Assembly (NCBI GenBank): GCA_964624585.1
Contig: CAZUXE010000014.1
Coordinates: 1-39,386, forward strand
Direction: 5' to 3'
From: CAZUXE01 sp964624585
Lineage (GTDB): Bacteria > Hydrothermota > Tepidihabitantia > B3-TA06
Length of the DNA stretch: 39,386 bases
This document shows positions 8,309 to 16,034 of this stretch, piece after piece. Every line of letters starts with the position of its first letter. The stretch's first letter is position 1. The translations under genes and the position numbers were made by a program. The notes below the pieces were generated by a model. The model searched no databases and was not told the DNA's origin. It saw only the letters and a program-made list of their open reading frames with translations.

Positions 8309-8579
8309 CGGCCGTGCTAGGCGGGAGGCTGGCGGTCTCCTTTCCTCGAAACCCGCCATATGCGAGGCTGAAGGACATCATGAGATTCGAAAAGCGGGGC
8401 CTCCTGGAAAGTGCAGAACGCGATGAAAATCGGGTCTTTACTCGCCGTACTCCGTCAACCCCGCCAGATCCGGAAGGAAGCAACGGTACACGGTTGTCGT
8501 GGCGGTGTAGAGGATACCTGGTTGGAGCGCTCTTCACATTTCAGACCTTGCCTATCGGAACGAAGATGCCGCACGGCCG
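8309..8579 (+). ncRNA. ffs: Signal recognition particle RNA, large bacterial form with Alu domain
   Basis: A roughly 271-nt RNA closed by a 9-bp terminal helix: CGGCCGTGC (8309-8317) pairs with GCACGGCCG (8571-8579). The 5' part (GTGCTAGGCGGGAGG, then CCCGCC) matches the Alu domain of large bacterial SRP RNAs. The apical helix-8 element CCAGATCCGGAAGGAAGCAACGG carries the GGAA tetraloop (8472-8475) and the asymmetric loops that bind the Ffh M domain. The RNA pairs with Ffh and FtsY to target nascent membrane proteins. Its place just before dnaX-ybaB-recR equals that of scr in Bacillus. The exact ends are predicted from the closing helix. Confidence 0.93.
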
Positions 8580-8589
8580 AATTTCAAAT

Positions 8590-8603
8590 AACCCTCTTGG
8601 GTT
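8590..8603 (+). terminator. Possible terminator after the SRP RNA
   Basis: A small hairpin AACCC-TCTT-GGGTT is followed by AATAAAACTTTATT. The T-tract is poor, so the call is weak. Confidence 0.35.
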
Positions 8604-8680
8604 AATAAAACTTTATTGAAGGATTGGGCAAAAAATGCCATATAACTATTTACAAATACAAATAACTTGTAACTACTGAA

Positions 8681-10378
8681 ATGGATTCAAGAACCTTTTC
8701 ACTGCGCTATCGTCCACAGAAGTTTAGTGAACTCTTCGATCAGGAACACATAAAAAAAACCCTGACGAACGCTATTGAAACCAATCATATTGCCCACTCT
8801 TATTTATTTACTGGCCCACGAGGAGTTGGTAAAACTACCACTGCCAGAATTTTAGCAAAAAGCCTGAATTGCGAACAGGGACCAACAGCCAACCCATGCG
8901 GTAAATGCCATTCCTGTATAGATATAACAGCCTCAAAAAGCCTTGATGTTCTGGAAATAGACGGAGCGTCAAACAGAGGAATTGACCAAATTCGAGAATT
9001 GCGGGAAAATATCCGCTATCGTCCGACTTCTGGAAAATACCGAATCTATATAATTGATGAAGTTCATATGCTGACTACAGAGGCTTTCAACGCCTTACTA
9101 AAAACACTTGAAGAACCTCCTCAACACGTCATTTTTATCTTCGCAACAACAGAACCTCATAAAGTACCCGCCACTATTCTCTCAAGATGCCAGCGATTCG
9201 ACTTCAAACGAATTGCTCCAAAAGTCATTGTCGAACGTTTGAATATGATTTTAGAAAAAGAGCAACTCGAGGTTGATAAAGAAGCGGTTAGCTTGATTGC
9301 AGATATAGCTGATGGCGGACTACGAGATGCCGAAAGTATTCTAGAGCAGATTACTACATTCAAATCAGGCAGGGTTCAGTCTAAAGACGTCATTGAGCTT
9401 CTGGGTATTGTTCCCGGTGAACGCTTCGCAAAACTCCTTCAATTGATTAGAACTAAAGACGAAGTTGCATTATTAAGCTTTATGGAACAAACCTTTAGCC
9501 AAGGTTACGACGTTTCAGAATTCTATTTCGGGATAGTCGATTACGTTCGAGCGTTACTATTCACACGTCTGGGAATGGCGCCTGAGAAAACCTCCTTTTC
9601 GGAAGAAACCTTGGCCGAAGCGCAACACTACCTGCCTAACCAATTAGCGCGCATTCTTGAAAAATTCCTAAAGGCAGAGGAAGCATTCAAACGAAGCAGG
9701 CAGAAGCTTGTATTTGTTGAGACCTTAGCCTTATCATTGATAGATTATCTTGAACAGACAACAGAGAATACAAAAACAGTTGCCGATAATGTTAATTCTA
9801 TCACAAAGCAAAAGAACTTAAAGCCTTCTTCTTCCTCCCCCATGTCTTCCTCATCTCAACGACCATCTTCCGAGACAACCCCAATACCCCCTTCTGATGA
9901 CTCTCCTTCTCCCCCCACATCTTCCGCTTCAACTAAAAGAGAAGAAATTCCCCCAAGCACCTCCCCCTCCTCTCCTAGGACTGAAAGGGCCGATACCAAT
10001 AACGTCGTTAGAGAATCTTCAAATGACACAAGCTCTGTTGAGGTTTGGAAAAAATTCATGGATGAAATCACCAAAACCCACTCCTTTATTTCTATAGCGC
10101 TTGAGGGTTCCATTGCTCAAAACAAAGGGAACCTTCTTGTTGTAACCCTTACTGCTAAAGGCAAACATCACCTTGGTTTACTTGAGCATGAAAAAGAAAA
10201 TATCGAAAAAAGGATTTCAGAAATAAACGACGGAAGGCTGAGGCTAAAATTTGAGACTGCAAAAGAAAATCTGTCCGAACCATCAACGCTAAAAGACACA
10301 GGGAATAAAGCTAAAAAGGATGAAAAATCCGCCGTTGATGACGTTTTGGATATCTTCAAAGGAGAAATTCTACGATGA
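8681..10378 (+). CDS. dnaX: DNA polymerase III subunits gamma/tau
   Basis: A 565-residue clamp-loader ATPase of the replication fork. Walker A is at residues 45-52 (GPRGVGKT); the zinc site cysteines are Cys64, 73, 76 and 79; the Walker B region has IIDEVHML and the sensor region ATTEPHKVPATILSRCQRFDF. Residues about 380-442 form a Ser/Pro-rich flexible linker, followed by a short C-terminal domain ending in DVLDIFKGEIL. I see no programmed-frameshift cassette at a place that would make a gamma form. The ATG at 8681 lacks an SD; a weak TTTACA plus TAACTA pair with only 15 nt between is present at 8649-8675, so a leaderless start is possible but uncertain. It overlaps ybaB by 4 nt. Confidence 0.95.
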   Translation: MDSRTFSLRYRPQKFSELFDQEHIKKTLTNAIETNHIAHSYLFTGPRGVGKTTTARILAKSLNCEQGPTANPCGKCHSCIDITASKSLDVLEIDGASNRGIDQIRELRENIRYRPTSGKYRIYIIDEVHMLTTEAFNALLKTLEEPPQHVIFIFATTEPHKVPATILSRCQRFDFKRIAPKVIVERLNMILEKEQLEVDKEAVSLIADIADGGLRDAESILEQITTFKSGRVQSKDVIELLGIVPGERFAKLLQLIRTKDEVALLSFMEQTFSQGYDVSEFYFGIVDYVRALLFTRLGMAPEKTSFSEETLAEAQHYLPNQLARILEKFLKAEEAFKRSRQKLVFVETLALSLIDYLEQTTENTKTVADNVNSITKQKNLKPSSSSPMSSSSQRPSSETTPIPPSDDSPSPPTSSASTKREEIPPSTSPSSPRTERADTNNVVRESSNDTSSVEVWKKFMDEITKTHSFISIALEGSIAQNKGNLLVVTLTAKGKHHLGLLEHEKENIEKRISEINDGRLRLKFETAKENLSEPSTLKDTGNKAKKDEKSAVDDVLDIFKGEILR

Positions 10379-10671
10379 TGCAAGGAAATATGATTAAAAA
10401 AGCTAAAGAACTGCAAGATAAAATGAAACAAATTCTGGAAACCGTCAAGGGCGAAGCCACATCAGGCGGGGGTATGGTTACAGCAATAGCTGACGGTAAC
10501 GGAACCATTCTTGAATTGAATATTGAACAGGAAGTAGTAAACCCTGAAGAAAAGGATATGCTTGAAGATTTAGTTTTAGCCGCCGTAAACGAAGCTCAAC
10601 GCAAAGCTAAGGAAACGGCTCAACAAGAAATTCAAAAGGTCATAGGAATGCCGTTACCTGGGATGTTTTAA
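10375..10671 (+). CDS. ybaB: YbaB/EbfC nucleoid-associated protein
   Basis: A 98-residue small DNA-binding protein of the YbaB/EbfC family. The typical pattern is visible: a helical N-terminus (MIKKAKELQDKMKQI), the GEATSGGGMVTAIADGNGTI beta region and a C-terminal helix ending in IPGMF-like MPLPGMF. It starts with ATGATG overlapping the dnaX stop and sits 6 nt before recR, the usual dnaX-ybaB-recR order. It probably works as a dimer on the nucleoid, possibly together with RecR in repair. Confidence 0.93.
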   Translation: MMQGNMIKKAKELQDKMKQILETVKGEATSGGGMVTAIADGNGTILELNIEQEVVNPEEKDMLEDLVLAAVNEAQRKAKETAQQEIQKVIGMPLPGMF

Positions 10672-10677
10672 CCACTA

Positions 10678-11286
10678 ATGACCCCTGCCTTAAAAAAACT
10701 TATCGCATATCTGAAAGGCCTACCGGGGATTGGTGAAAAAAGCGCCCAGCGTATAGCGCGGCATCTTCTTAAAATACCGCATGAAGAAGCCGCAAATTTT
10801 AGTCAAGCCATTATCGAAGCCCACATACAAATTAAAACATGCGTGCGATGCGGAAATTTGACCGAAGACGAACTGTGTTCTATTTGCAATAATCCGTCAA
10901 GAATTCAGAAAGAGATATGTGTGGTTGAAGACCCGTTCGATATATCTGTAATTGAACGCGCCGGAATTTACAAAGGACTCTACCACGTGCTTGGCGGCGT
11001 AATATCGCCTCTCGAAGATATTTCGGCAGACCAGTTACAGATAAAGGAATTGCTTGACAGGGTCAAACGCGAAAGAACCAAGGAAGTTATACTAGCAACT
11101 TCGGCAACCACCGAAGGAGAAGCAACTGCAATCTACATTGCTCAACTCTTGAAAGAAACCGAAACTAAAGTATCGCGTATTGCTAGAGGAATACCTGTTG
11201 GTTCGGATTTAGGACTAGCTGACGAAGTAACCATTGGAAAAGCCTTTGAAGGCAGGGAAGGCTTACTCTCAGGGAACGAGGATTAA
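10678..11286 (+). CDS. recR: Recombination mediator RecR
   Basis: A 202-residue protein that loads RecA at gaps together with RecO/RecF. An N-terminal helix-hairpin-helix (GLPGIGEKSAQRIARHLL), a C4 zinc finger (Cys55, 58, 67, 70) and a TOPRIM domain (EICVVEDPFDISVIERAG onward) appear in the expected order, followed by ATSATTEGEATAIYI and SRIARGIPVGSDLGLADEVT. The length is normal. It follows ybaB by 6 nt in the same operon. Confidence 0.96.
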   Translation: MTPALKKLIAYLKGLPGIGEKSAQRIARHLLKIPHEEAANFSQAIIEAHIQIKTCVRCGNLTEDELCSICNNPSRIQKEICVVEDPFDISVIERAGIYKGLYHVLGGVISPLEDISADQLQIKELLDRVKRERTKEVILATSATTEGEATAIYIAQLLKETETKVSRIARGIPVGSDLGLADEVTIGKAFEGREGLLSGNED

Positions 11287-11307
11287 AATAATACGGATGA
11301 CATTGAT

Positions 11308-12006
11308 GTGGGAACAAAGATTGACCTTAAGGAGGTAGCAATACTGATACCGGCTTATGATGCCGGCGACACGCTTGGTGAAGTCCTTGGTAATTGCATA
11401 GCATTTGGAGCCTCCCCTAAGCAGATATGGATAATTGACGACGGCTCACATGATAATACCGCCGATGTAGCATATTCGCATGGAGTTCATGTTTTACGTC
11501 ACTTTAGCAATCAAGGCAAGGGAGCGGCTCTTAAAACCGGATTTATCGCGACACTCAAGGCAGGCTATCAATGGATACTAACGATGGATGCAGATCGTCA
11601 ACACGACATCAACGAAGTCAACCGTTTTCTTTCAAATGATCCATCAAAATTTGATATGATAATAGGTTCAAGACGCCATAATATGGTTGGGATGCCTTTT
11701 GACAGATGGCTGGTTAATCGCCTCACATCTATGGTACTCTCTCTTTACGGCGGCGCTCACCAAATGGTTACCGATTCCCAAAGTGGATACCGATTGATAT
11801 CAGCTGATATTCTAAAAAAAGTTCGCCTTAAAACCAATCACTTTGATACGGAATCAGAGCTGGTCGCCCGCGCATTACAGGCCGGATTCAGAATAAAGGA
11901 AGTAGATATAACCACACTATACAACTCCCCCCGCTCCCACATAAGACCACTGATTGATACCATCAGATTCATAAAACTGTGTTTATTTAACTTATCCTGG
12001 AAATAA
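11308..12006 (+). CDS. Family 2 glycosyltransferase (DPM1-like)
   Basis: A 232-residue soluble GT-A glycosyltransferase. Visible motifs are AILIPAYDAGDTL, IWIIDDGSHDNT (nucleotide-sugar binding), NQGKGAALKTGF, and the DxD-type metal site WILTMDADRQHD. SQSGYRLISADIL and TESELVARALQAGFRIKEV are typical of polyprenyl-phosphate mannose/glucose transferases such as DPM1 without the membrane tail. It probably adds a sugar to a lipid carrier on the inner face of the membrane. The GTG start at 11308 lies 21 nt after recR with only a weak SD, so it is likely the last gene of that operon. The sugar is unknown. Confidence 0.8.
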   Translation: MGTKIDLKEVAILIPAYDAGDTLGEVLGNCIAFGASPKQIWIIDDGSHDNTADVAYSHGVHVLRHFSNQGKGAALKTGFIATLKAGYQWILTMDADRQHDINEVNRFLSNDPSKFDMIIGSRRHNMVGMPFDRWLVNRLTSMVLSLYGGAHQMVTDSQSGYRLISADILKKVRLKTNHFDTESELVARALQAGFRIKEVDITTLYNSPRSHIRPLIDTIRFIKLCLFNLSWK

Positions 12007-12018
12007 AACTTTTAGAAT

Positions 12019-12051
12019 AAAAAAAGGCCGCTCACATGGGCGGCCTTTTTT
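12019..12051. terminator. Bidirectional Rho-independent terminator
   Basis: GGCCGC (12026-12031) and GCGGCC (12040-12045) form a stem with an 8-nt loop, flanked by seven A on the left and six T on the right. It works for the recR-glycosyltransferase operon and for the converging propeller gene. Confidence 0.92.
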
Positions 12052-12064
12052 GTTTAATTTATTT

Positions 12065-13537
12065 TTATCGTATCAGAACCATCTTCTTGCTCAAATTCAC
12101 CGTTTCTCCAGTGTAACGAATGAAGTAAACGCCATTCGGTAAATCGTGTTTAGAAATGTCATATGAATATGAACCTGCTCCAAGAATTCCGTCTTCAAGA
12201 GTCAAACGACGACGACCTGCAACATCAACCAGATACAGCTCTGCTTGTGTAGCCCGAGGCAATTCCAGATTAACTACAGAACCTGAAGCAACCAACTCAT
12301 AGGTAGGTGATACAGGATTTTTNNNNNNNNNNNNNNNNNNNNNNNNNNNNNNNNNNNNNNNNNNNNNNNNNNNNNNNNNNNNNNNNNNNNNNNNNNNNNN
12401 NNNNNNNNNNNNNNNNNNNNNNACATCTTTAATAATTTTAGTGGCGTATTTCAAATTACCGTTAGTTTCGTCGTAATAGGATATATGAGGGAAGTTAATT
12501 GGACCTTTATGACTAAGCGAAATTGAAGTAAAACGACCAACGCTACCTGCAGTATCTACCGATTCAGTATGCCAACCAAGATAGTTATCAGAATAGGCAT
12601 ACTTGAGATCAGTATTGGCAGAATCATAATAACTGGCATAGGTTGAACCTAGAACCTGAGAACCATAAAGGCCAACTCCAGGCGTATTATCGATAATATC
12701 AATCGCCCATGAAGAACCTGTCCAACGAGCATACTTAAAGTAACCATTGCTAGCGTCATAATAGCTGATATATGGAAGATTATTCTTAGTAAGAATAATC
12801 TCAGGCCATAAACCAAGTGTTTTTCCACTGTCTCTCTCAATAGTATCAATTACCCAGTTACCGGAAGCCATATAGGCATACTTAAGATATTCACAAAACG
12901 AATCTCGTGCAAAATAAGCTATATGTGGATTGCCGTTGGCATCAAGAACAATAGATGTTCCCTGTACATAGGTTCCAAAGATTGATAAGTTTGCACCAAC
13001 ACTATCAATTGTATCTCTCGCCCATACAGATCCCATAGAGCGTGCATACATAAGATAGCCTGCAGTAGCATCATAGTATGAAAAATGAGGGACTTCAGCA
13101 CCTGACTGCTCACCTATAACCAAATCGCAACTCTGTCCTACATCATTATTTGTATTAGGATCAGGGATACCTACAATCCAGTCGCCTGCAGCATTCAGAT
13201 TAGCCCACTTAAGTTGACCGTTTATAGAGTCATAATAAGCTATTTGAGGCCTTTCTGTATTGGGACCAAGAGCCAAGGAAGCGTACTTCCCAACTCCGCC
13301 CAAACCGCTATTATTATCAACAACCTCAACGTCCCATTTTGTACCGTTCCATGTTGCGTACTTGAGACGAGTGCTATCCACATCCCAATAGGCTATATGT
13401 GGACTGTTCTTTTTGTCAATGGCAAGAGAAGAATGTTGACCAACATTTCCCGTTGAATCAACTACTTCCATAAACCACGCCTGACCGAATGCGCTAACGA
13501 CAAAACCTAAAAGCAGCACACTCATCCATTTCTTCAT
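12065..13537 (-). CDS. Secreted seven-repeat propeller protein with T9SS-type C-terminal sorting domain
   Basis: About 490 residues as assembled. A signal peptide (residues 1-18) is followed by seven copies of a repeat of about 45-50 residues with the core PHISYYDxxNGxLKYAxWxGSxW, which probably form a beta-propeller. After the assembly gap the last 80 residues look like a T9SS type A sorting domain: VNLELPRATQAELYLVDVAGRRRLTL, GAGSYSYDISKHDLPNGVYFIRYTG and a terminal KKMVLIR. It should be exported by Sec, moved across the outer membrane by T9SS and attached to, or released from, the surface. It has its own promoter and an AAGGAGG SD. The 100-N gap interrupts the coding region, so length and reading-frame continuity are not certain. 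Confidence 0.8.
   Translation of the reverse strand: MKKWMSVLLLGFVVSAFGQAWFMEVVDSTGNVGQHSSLAIDKKNSPHIAYWDVDSTRLKYATWNGTKWDVEVVDNNSGLGGVGKYASLALGPNTERPQIAYYDSINGQLKWANLNAAGDWIVGIPDPNTNNDVGQSCDLVIGEQSGAEVPHFSYYDATAGYLMYARSMGSVWARDTIDSVGANLSIFGTYVQGTSIVLDANGNPHIAYFARDSFCEYLKYAYMASGNWVIDTIERDSGKTLGLWPEIILTKNNLPYISYYDASNGYFKYARWTGSSWAIDIIDNTPGVGLYGSQVLGSTYASYYDSANTDLKYAYSDNYLGWHTESVDTAGSVGRFTSISLSHKGPINFPHISYYDETNGNLKYATKIIKDXXXXXXXXXXXXXXXXXXXXXXXXXXXXXXXXXXKNPVSPTYELVASGSVVNLELPRATQAELYLVDVAGRRRLTLEDGILGAGSYSYDISKHDLPNGVYFIRYTGETVNLSKKMVLIR
12323..12422. other. Assembly gap of 100 N
   Basis: Exactly 100 N lie inside the propeller gene between the last visible repeat and the sorting domain. A round 100 usually marks a gap of unknown length, so repeats or a linker may be missing. 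Confidence 0.98.
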
Positions 13538-13579
13538 AAATACCTCCTTGAGGTTAAGTTTTGCTACAATCTAATATAA

Positions 13580-13607
13580 ATCTTAAGGATTTTAAGGCGT
13601 TTGTCAA
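13580..13607 (-). promoter_or_regulatory. Promoter of the propeller gene, leadered type
   Basis: On the minus strand, TTGACA (13607-13602), 16-nt spacer, TAAGAT (13585-13580). The leader of about 35 nt carries CTCAAGGAGG, the same ten bases seen before the PASTA lipoprotein. Confidence 0.8.
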
Positions 13608-13869
13608 GTAGGATATTAATAAAGAATCATTCTAAAAAACTCAGTCGCTCCGCAGTATTCTTAATTCCCTACTAGGCAACTTGTCTGATATTCACTACAG
13701 GCAATATCCTTTGAATACTTAAATTCAGAAAGATGCTGAATTCGGAGTACTGTATTTCTCTGTAAACATACAAATTATACCCTCTAGTAAAGTAAGTTCT
13801 CTGACTTGGATATTTATCTGAGTTTTCGGCAATACTCGCCAGCATAGCAAAGATACGAAACAAATTTCG
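13608..13869. other. Intergenic region between divergent promoters
   Basis: About 260 bp without a supported gene. It holds one hairpin-forming repeat, AATTCAG-N7-CTGAATT (13722-13742), with no T-tract. A 63-codon open frame on the minus strand has no SD and no coding character. Confidence 0.4.
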
Positions 13870-13897
13870 TTGACTGAATGCAAAATCCGACTAAAAT
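13870..13897 (+). promoter_or_regulatory. Promoter of the DegT aminotransferase, leaderless type
   Basis: TTGACT (13870-13875), 16-nt spacer, TAAAAT (13892-13897). Six bases separate the -10 box from ATG 13904. No SD is present. Confidence 0.75.
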
Positions 13898-13903
13898 GCT
13901 TTG

Positions 13904-15112
13904 ATGAATGCTAATGGTCTAGCCAAACCTGCTATAGAAGGAGGGAAACCGGTAAGGAAGCAATTTTTGGTATTCGGGAAACCGGATATCAGGGAAAATG
14001 ATATCGCAGAGGTAGTAGATACCCTGCGTTCAGGATGGATTGGCCACGGCCCAAAAACGGAAAAGTTTGAAGCCATGTTCTGCGAATATACGGACGCCAA
14101 CCATGCAATTGCCGTAAACTCTTGTACAGCAGCACTTTACTTGTCGTTAGAAATGTTAGATATCAAACCTGGCGATGAAATTATAACATCCCCGCTAACT
14201 TATCCATCCACAGCAAATGTAATTCTGCAACACAACGCCAAATTGGTTTTTGCAGATGTTGAAGCCAAAACCGGAAATATTGACCCTGTTGAAATTCAAA
14301 AAAATATAACTACGAAAACTATTGCAGTTATACCCGTTCACCTATATGGTTATCCTGCTAATATGATGGAAATACTGGACTTAGCCGAATATTCAAGTAT
14401 AGCCGTTATTGGTGATGCTGCCCATGCTGTTGAGGCTAAAGTTGCAAACAAACATGTTGGAACCCTCGGAGACGCAGCCTGCTTCAGTTTCTATGCAACT
14501 AAGAACATTACTACTGCAGACGGCGGAATGATTACTACAAACAGAGAAGACTGGGCCAAAAAACTCAAACTCTTGAGAATGCACGGTGTAACCAGAACAG
14601 CATGGAATCGGTTCAAACAGGACGAATTCAAATTCTACGATACTGTAGCCTTGGGTTATAAATTTAATCTAACCGACTTGCAATCGGCAATGGCAATTCA
14701 TCAAATGGAAAGAATTGAAGAAAGTTGGTCAAGAAGAAGTAAAATATGGCAAACCTACGATGAAACCTTCAAGCAATTTGAAGGAATAGAATTGCCTCCA
14801 TTGCCTAAAAACGGAAAACACGGCAAACATCTTTATCCTCTAAGACTGGATATTGAAAGACTAAAGGTAAGCCGCAATTATTTTCTTAAAGCCCTTCAAG
14901 CTGAAGGAATCGGGGCAAGCATACAGTTTATTTCATTACACCTACATAGTTTCTATAAAGAACGTTTCCATTTCAAAACGGAGGATTTCCCGAATGCCGC
15001 AAAGATTTCAGAAAAAGTGCTTTCATTGCCAATTACGTCTGCTATGACAGCAAATGACGCAAAAGACGTAATCGCAGCTGTTGAAAAACTTCTTAAATAT
15101 TATGCCAAATAA
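13904..15112 (+). CDS. DegT/DnrJ/EryC1/StrS-family sugar aminotransferase
   Basis: A 402-residue PLP enzyme that usually transaminates a nucleotide-linked keto-sugar. Family features are VNSCTAALYLSLEML (phosphate-binding start), DEIITSPLTYPSTANVIL, VIPVHLYGYPANM, IGDAAHAVEA and the PLP lysine Lys200 in CFSFYATKNITTADGGM. The ATG at 13904 is chosen from the promoter position; a TTG at 13901 is also open. It is the first gene of the glycan locus and overlaps the next gene by 11 nt, so it probably supplies an amino sugar for a surface glycan. The exact sugar cannot be told from sequence. Confidence 0.88.
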   Translation: MNANGLAKPAIEGGKPVRKQFLVFGKPDIRENDIAEVVDTLRSGWIGHGPKTEKFEAMFCEYTDANHAIAVNSCTAALYLSLEMLDIKPGDEIITSPLTYPSTANVILQHNAKLVFADVEAKTGNIDPVEIQKNITTKTIAVIPVHLYGYPANMMEILDLAEYSSIAVIGDAAHAVEAKVANKHVGTLGDAACFSFYATKNITTADGGMITTNREDWAKKLKLLRMHGVTRTAWNRFKQDEFKFYDTVALGYKFNLTDLQSAMAIHQMERIEESWSRRSKIWQTYDETFKQFEGIELPPLPKNGKHGKHLYPLRLDIERLKVSRNYFLKALQAEGIGASIQFISLHLHSFYKERFHFKTEDFPNAAKISEKVLSLPITSAMTANDAKDVIAAVEKLLKYYAK

Positions 15113-16034
15113 TCATAAACAAGATATAGATAGCAGACATTGGGCTGATATTTACAAAAAATGCAGCTGGAGTACAGCTTTCGCCTCTCCTCTATGGCAA
15201 GCTGCAACAAATGAATTTGCAGAAGACTCAAGCTTCATGTGGAATGGAATATTTACACCCTTGAAAAAAATCAAGTTAGCCAAGGGCTTTCTTACAGGCT
15301 ACGAATCAACCGTACCCGGAGTACCGGCAGGCCCTATCTCACAAGAAACACCGGATGAAGGGACTATTAAAGCTTATTGGGAAGAGTTAAGACAAAGAAC
15401 AAAAGGCCGATTCTTGATTCACTTAAGAAAAGACTCTCCATTCTGTAAAACTCCTTTCAAAACAGTTACTGTCAAAAACCATATTCTAAGAATAAAGGAC
15501 AGGAAAAACTTAATTTCAACTCATCATAAGAGAAAAATTAAAAAAGCCCAAAATTCAGGAATTACGGTAAATATCGCTCGCAGAGACAGCGATTTAGATA
15601 TTTATTGGGAAATGTATGAAAATTCAATAAGAACATGGGATAAAAAACCATCCCGTATTTACCCACGCATTTTTTTTGAAAGAGTGAAGGAAATATTGAT
15701 ACCTGCAGGGGCTGCAAAATTTTTCATGGCATGGCATAAAGGAAAACCGCAAGCAGGCGCATTGCTTCTTTTTGAAAAGAATCGTGCATTATACTGGCAT
15801 GGCGTAAGGGCTGCGGATTGTCTTAATGAAACCAGCGTTTTCCTAAATTGGTCAATTATGGATAATTTGCAAGAAGATATTGAGTACTACGATTTTGGCC
15901 CCAGTCCGGGCTTAAAAGGGGTTTCGGAGTTTAAGAAACGATTCGGAGCCGATATTGAAGAACAAATAACCGTACTTGGGCCATCAAGGATTTTTTCATC
16001 ATACTTTCTTAAAAGAGCAAACCTTGATGCTTAA
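15102..16034 (+). CDS. FemAB/GNAT-like N-acyltransferase
   Basis: A 310-residue protein of the FemAB-related GNAT type (Acetyltransf_6 group). Visible segments are LISTHHKRKIKKAQNSGITV, a YWEMYENSIRTWDK region, FMAWHKGKPQAGALLLFEKNRALYWHGV and YYDFGPSPGLKGVSEFKKRFGA near the C-terminus, the last being a hallmark of the group. These enzymes transfer acyl or aminoacyl groups to sugars or peptides. Between an amino-sugar aminotransferase and a glycosyltransferase it probably acylates a glycan amino group. ATG 15102 is preferred over TTG 15081 because it gives the shorter overlap with the upstream gene. Confidence 0.75.
   Translation: MPNNHKQDIDSRHWADIYKKCSWSTAFASPLWQAATNEFAEDSSFMWNGIFTPLKKIKLAKGFLTGYESTVPGVPAGPISQETPDEGTIKAYWEELRQRTKGRFLIHLRKDSPFCKTPFKTVTVKNHILRIKDRKNLISTHHKRKIKKAQNSGITVNIARRDSDLDIYWEMYENSIRTWDKKPSRIYPRIFFERVKEILIPAGAAKFFMAWHKGKPQAGALLLFEKNRALYWHGVRAADCLNETSVFLNWSIMDNLQEDIEYYDFGPSPGLKGVSEFKKRFGADIEEQITVLGPSRIFSSYFLKRANLDA

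Noticed and set aside
8314..8619. Open frames on both strands within 8244-8619
   Set aside because: They overlap the SRP RNA, whose structure explains the sequence.
8750..8762. Run of eight A near the start of dnaX as a possible programmed frameshift
   Set aside because: It lies at about residue 24, where a shift would abolish the protein and could not produce a gamma form.
13672..13863. A 63-codon open frame and a AATTCAG hairpin between divergent promoters
   Set aside because: No SD or coding character; the hairpin has no T-tract and no other copy was noticed.
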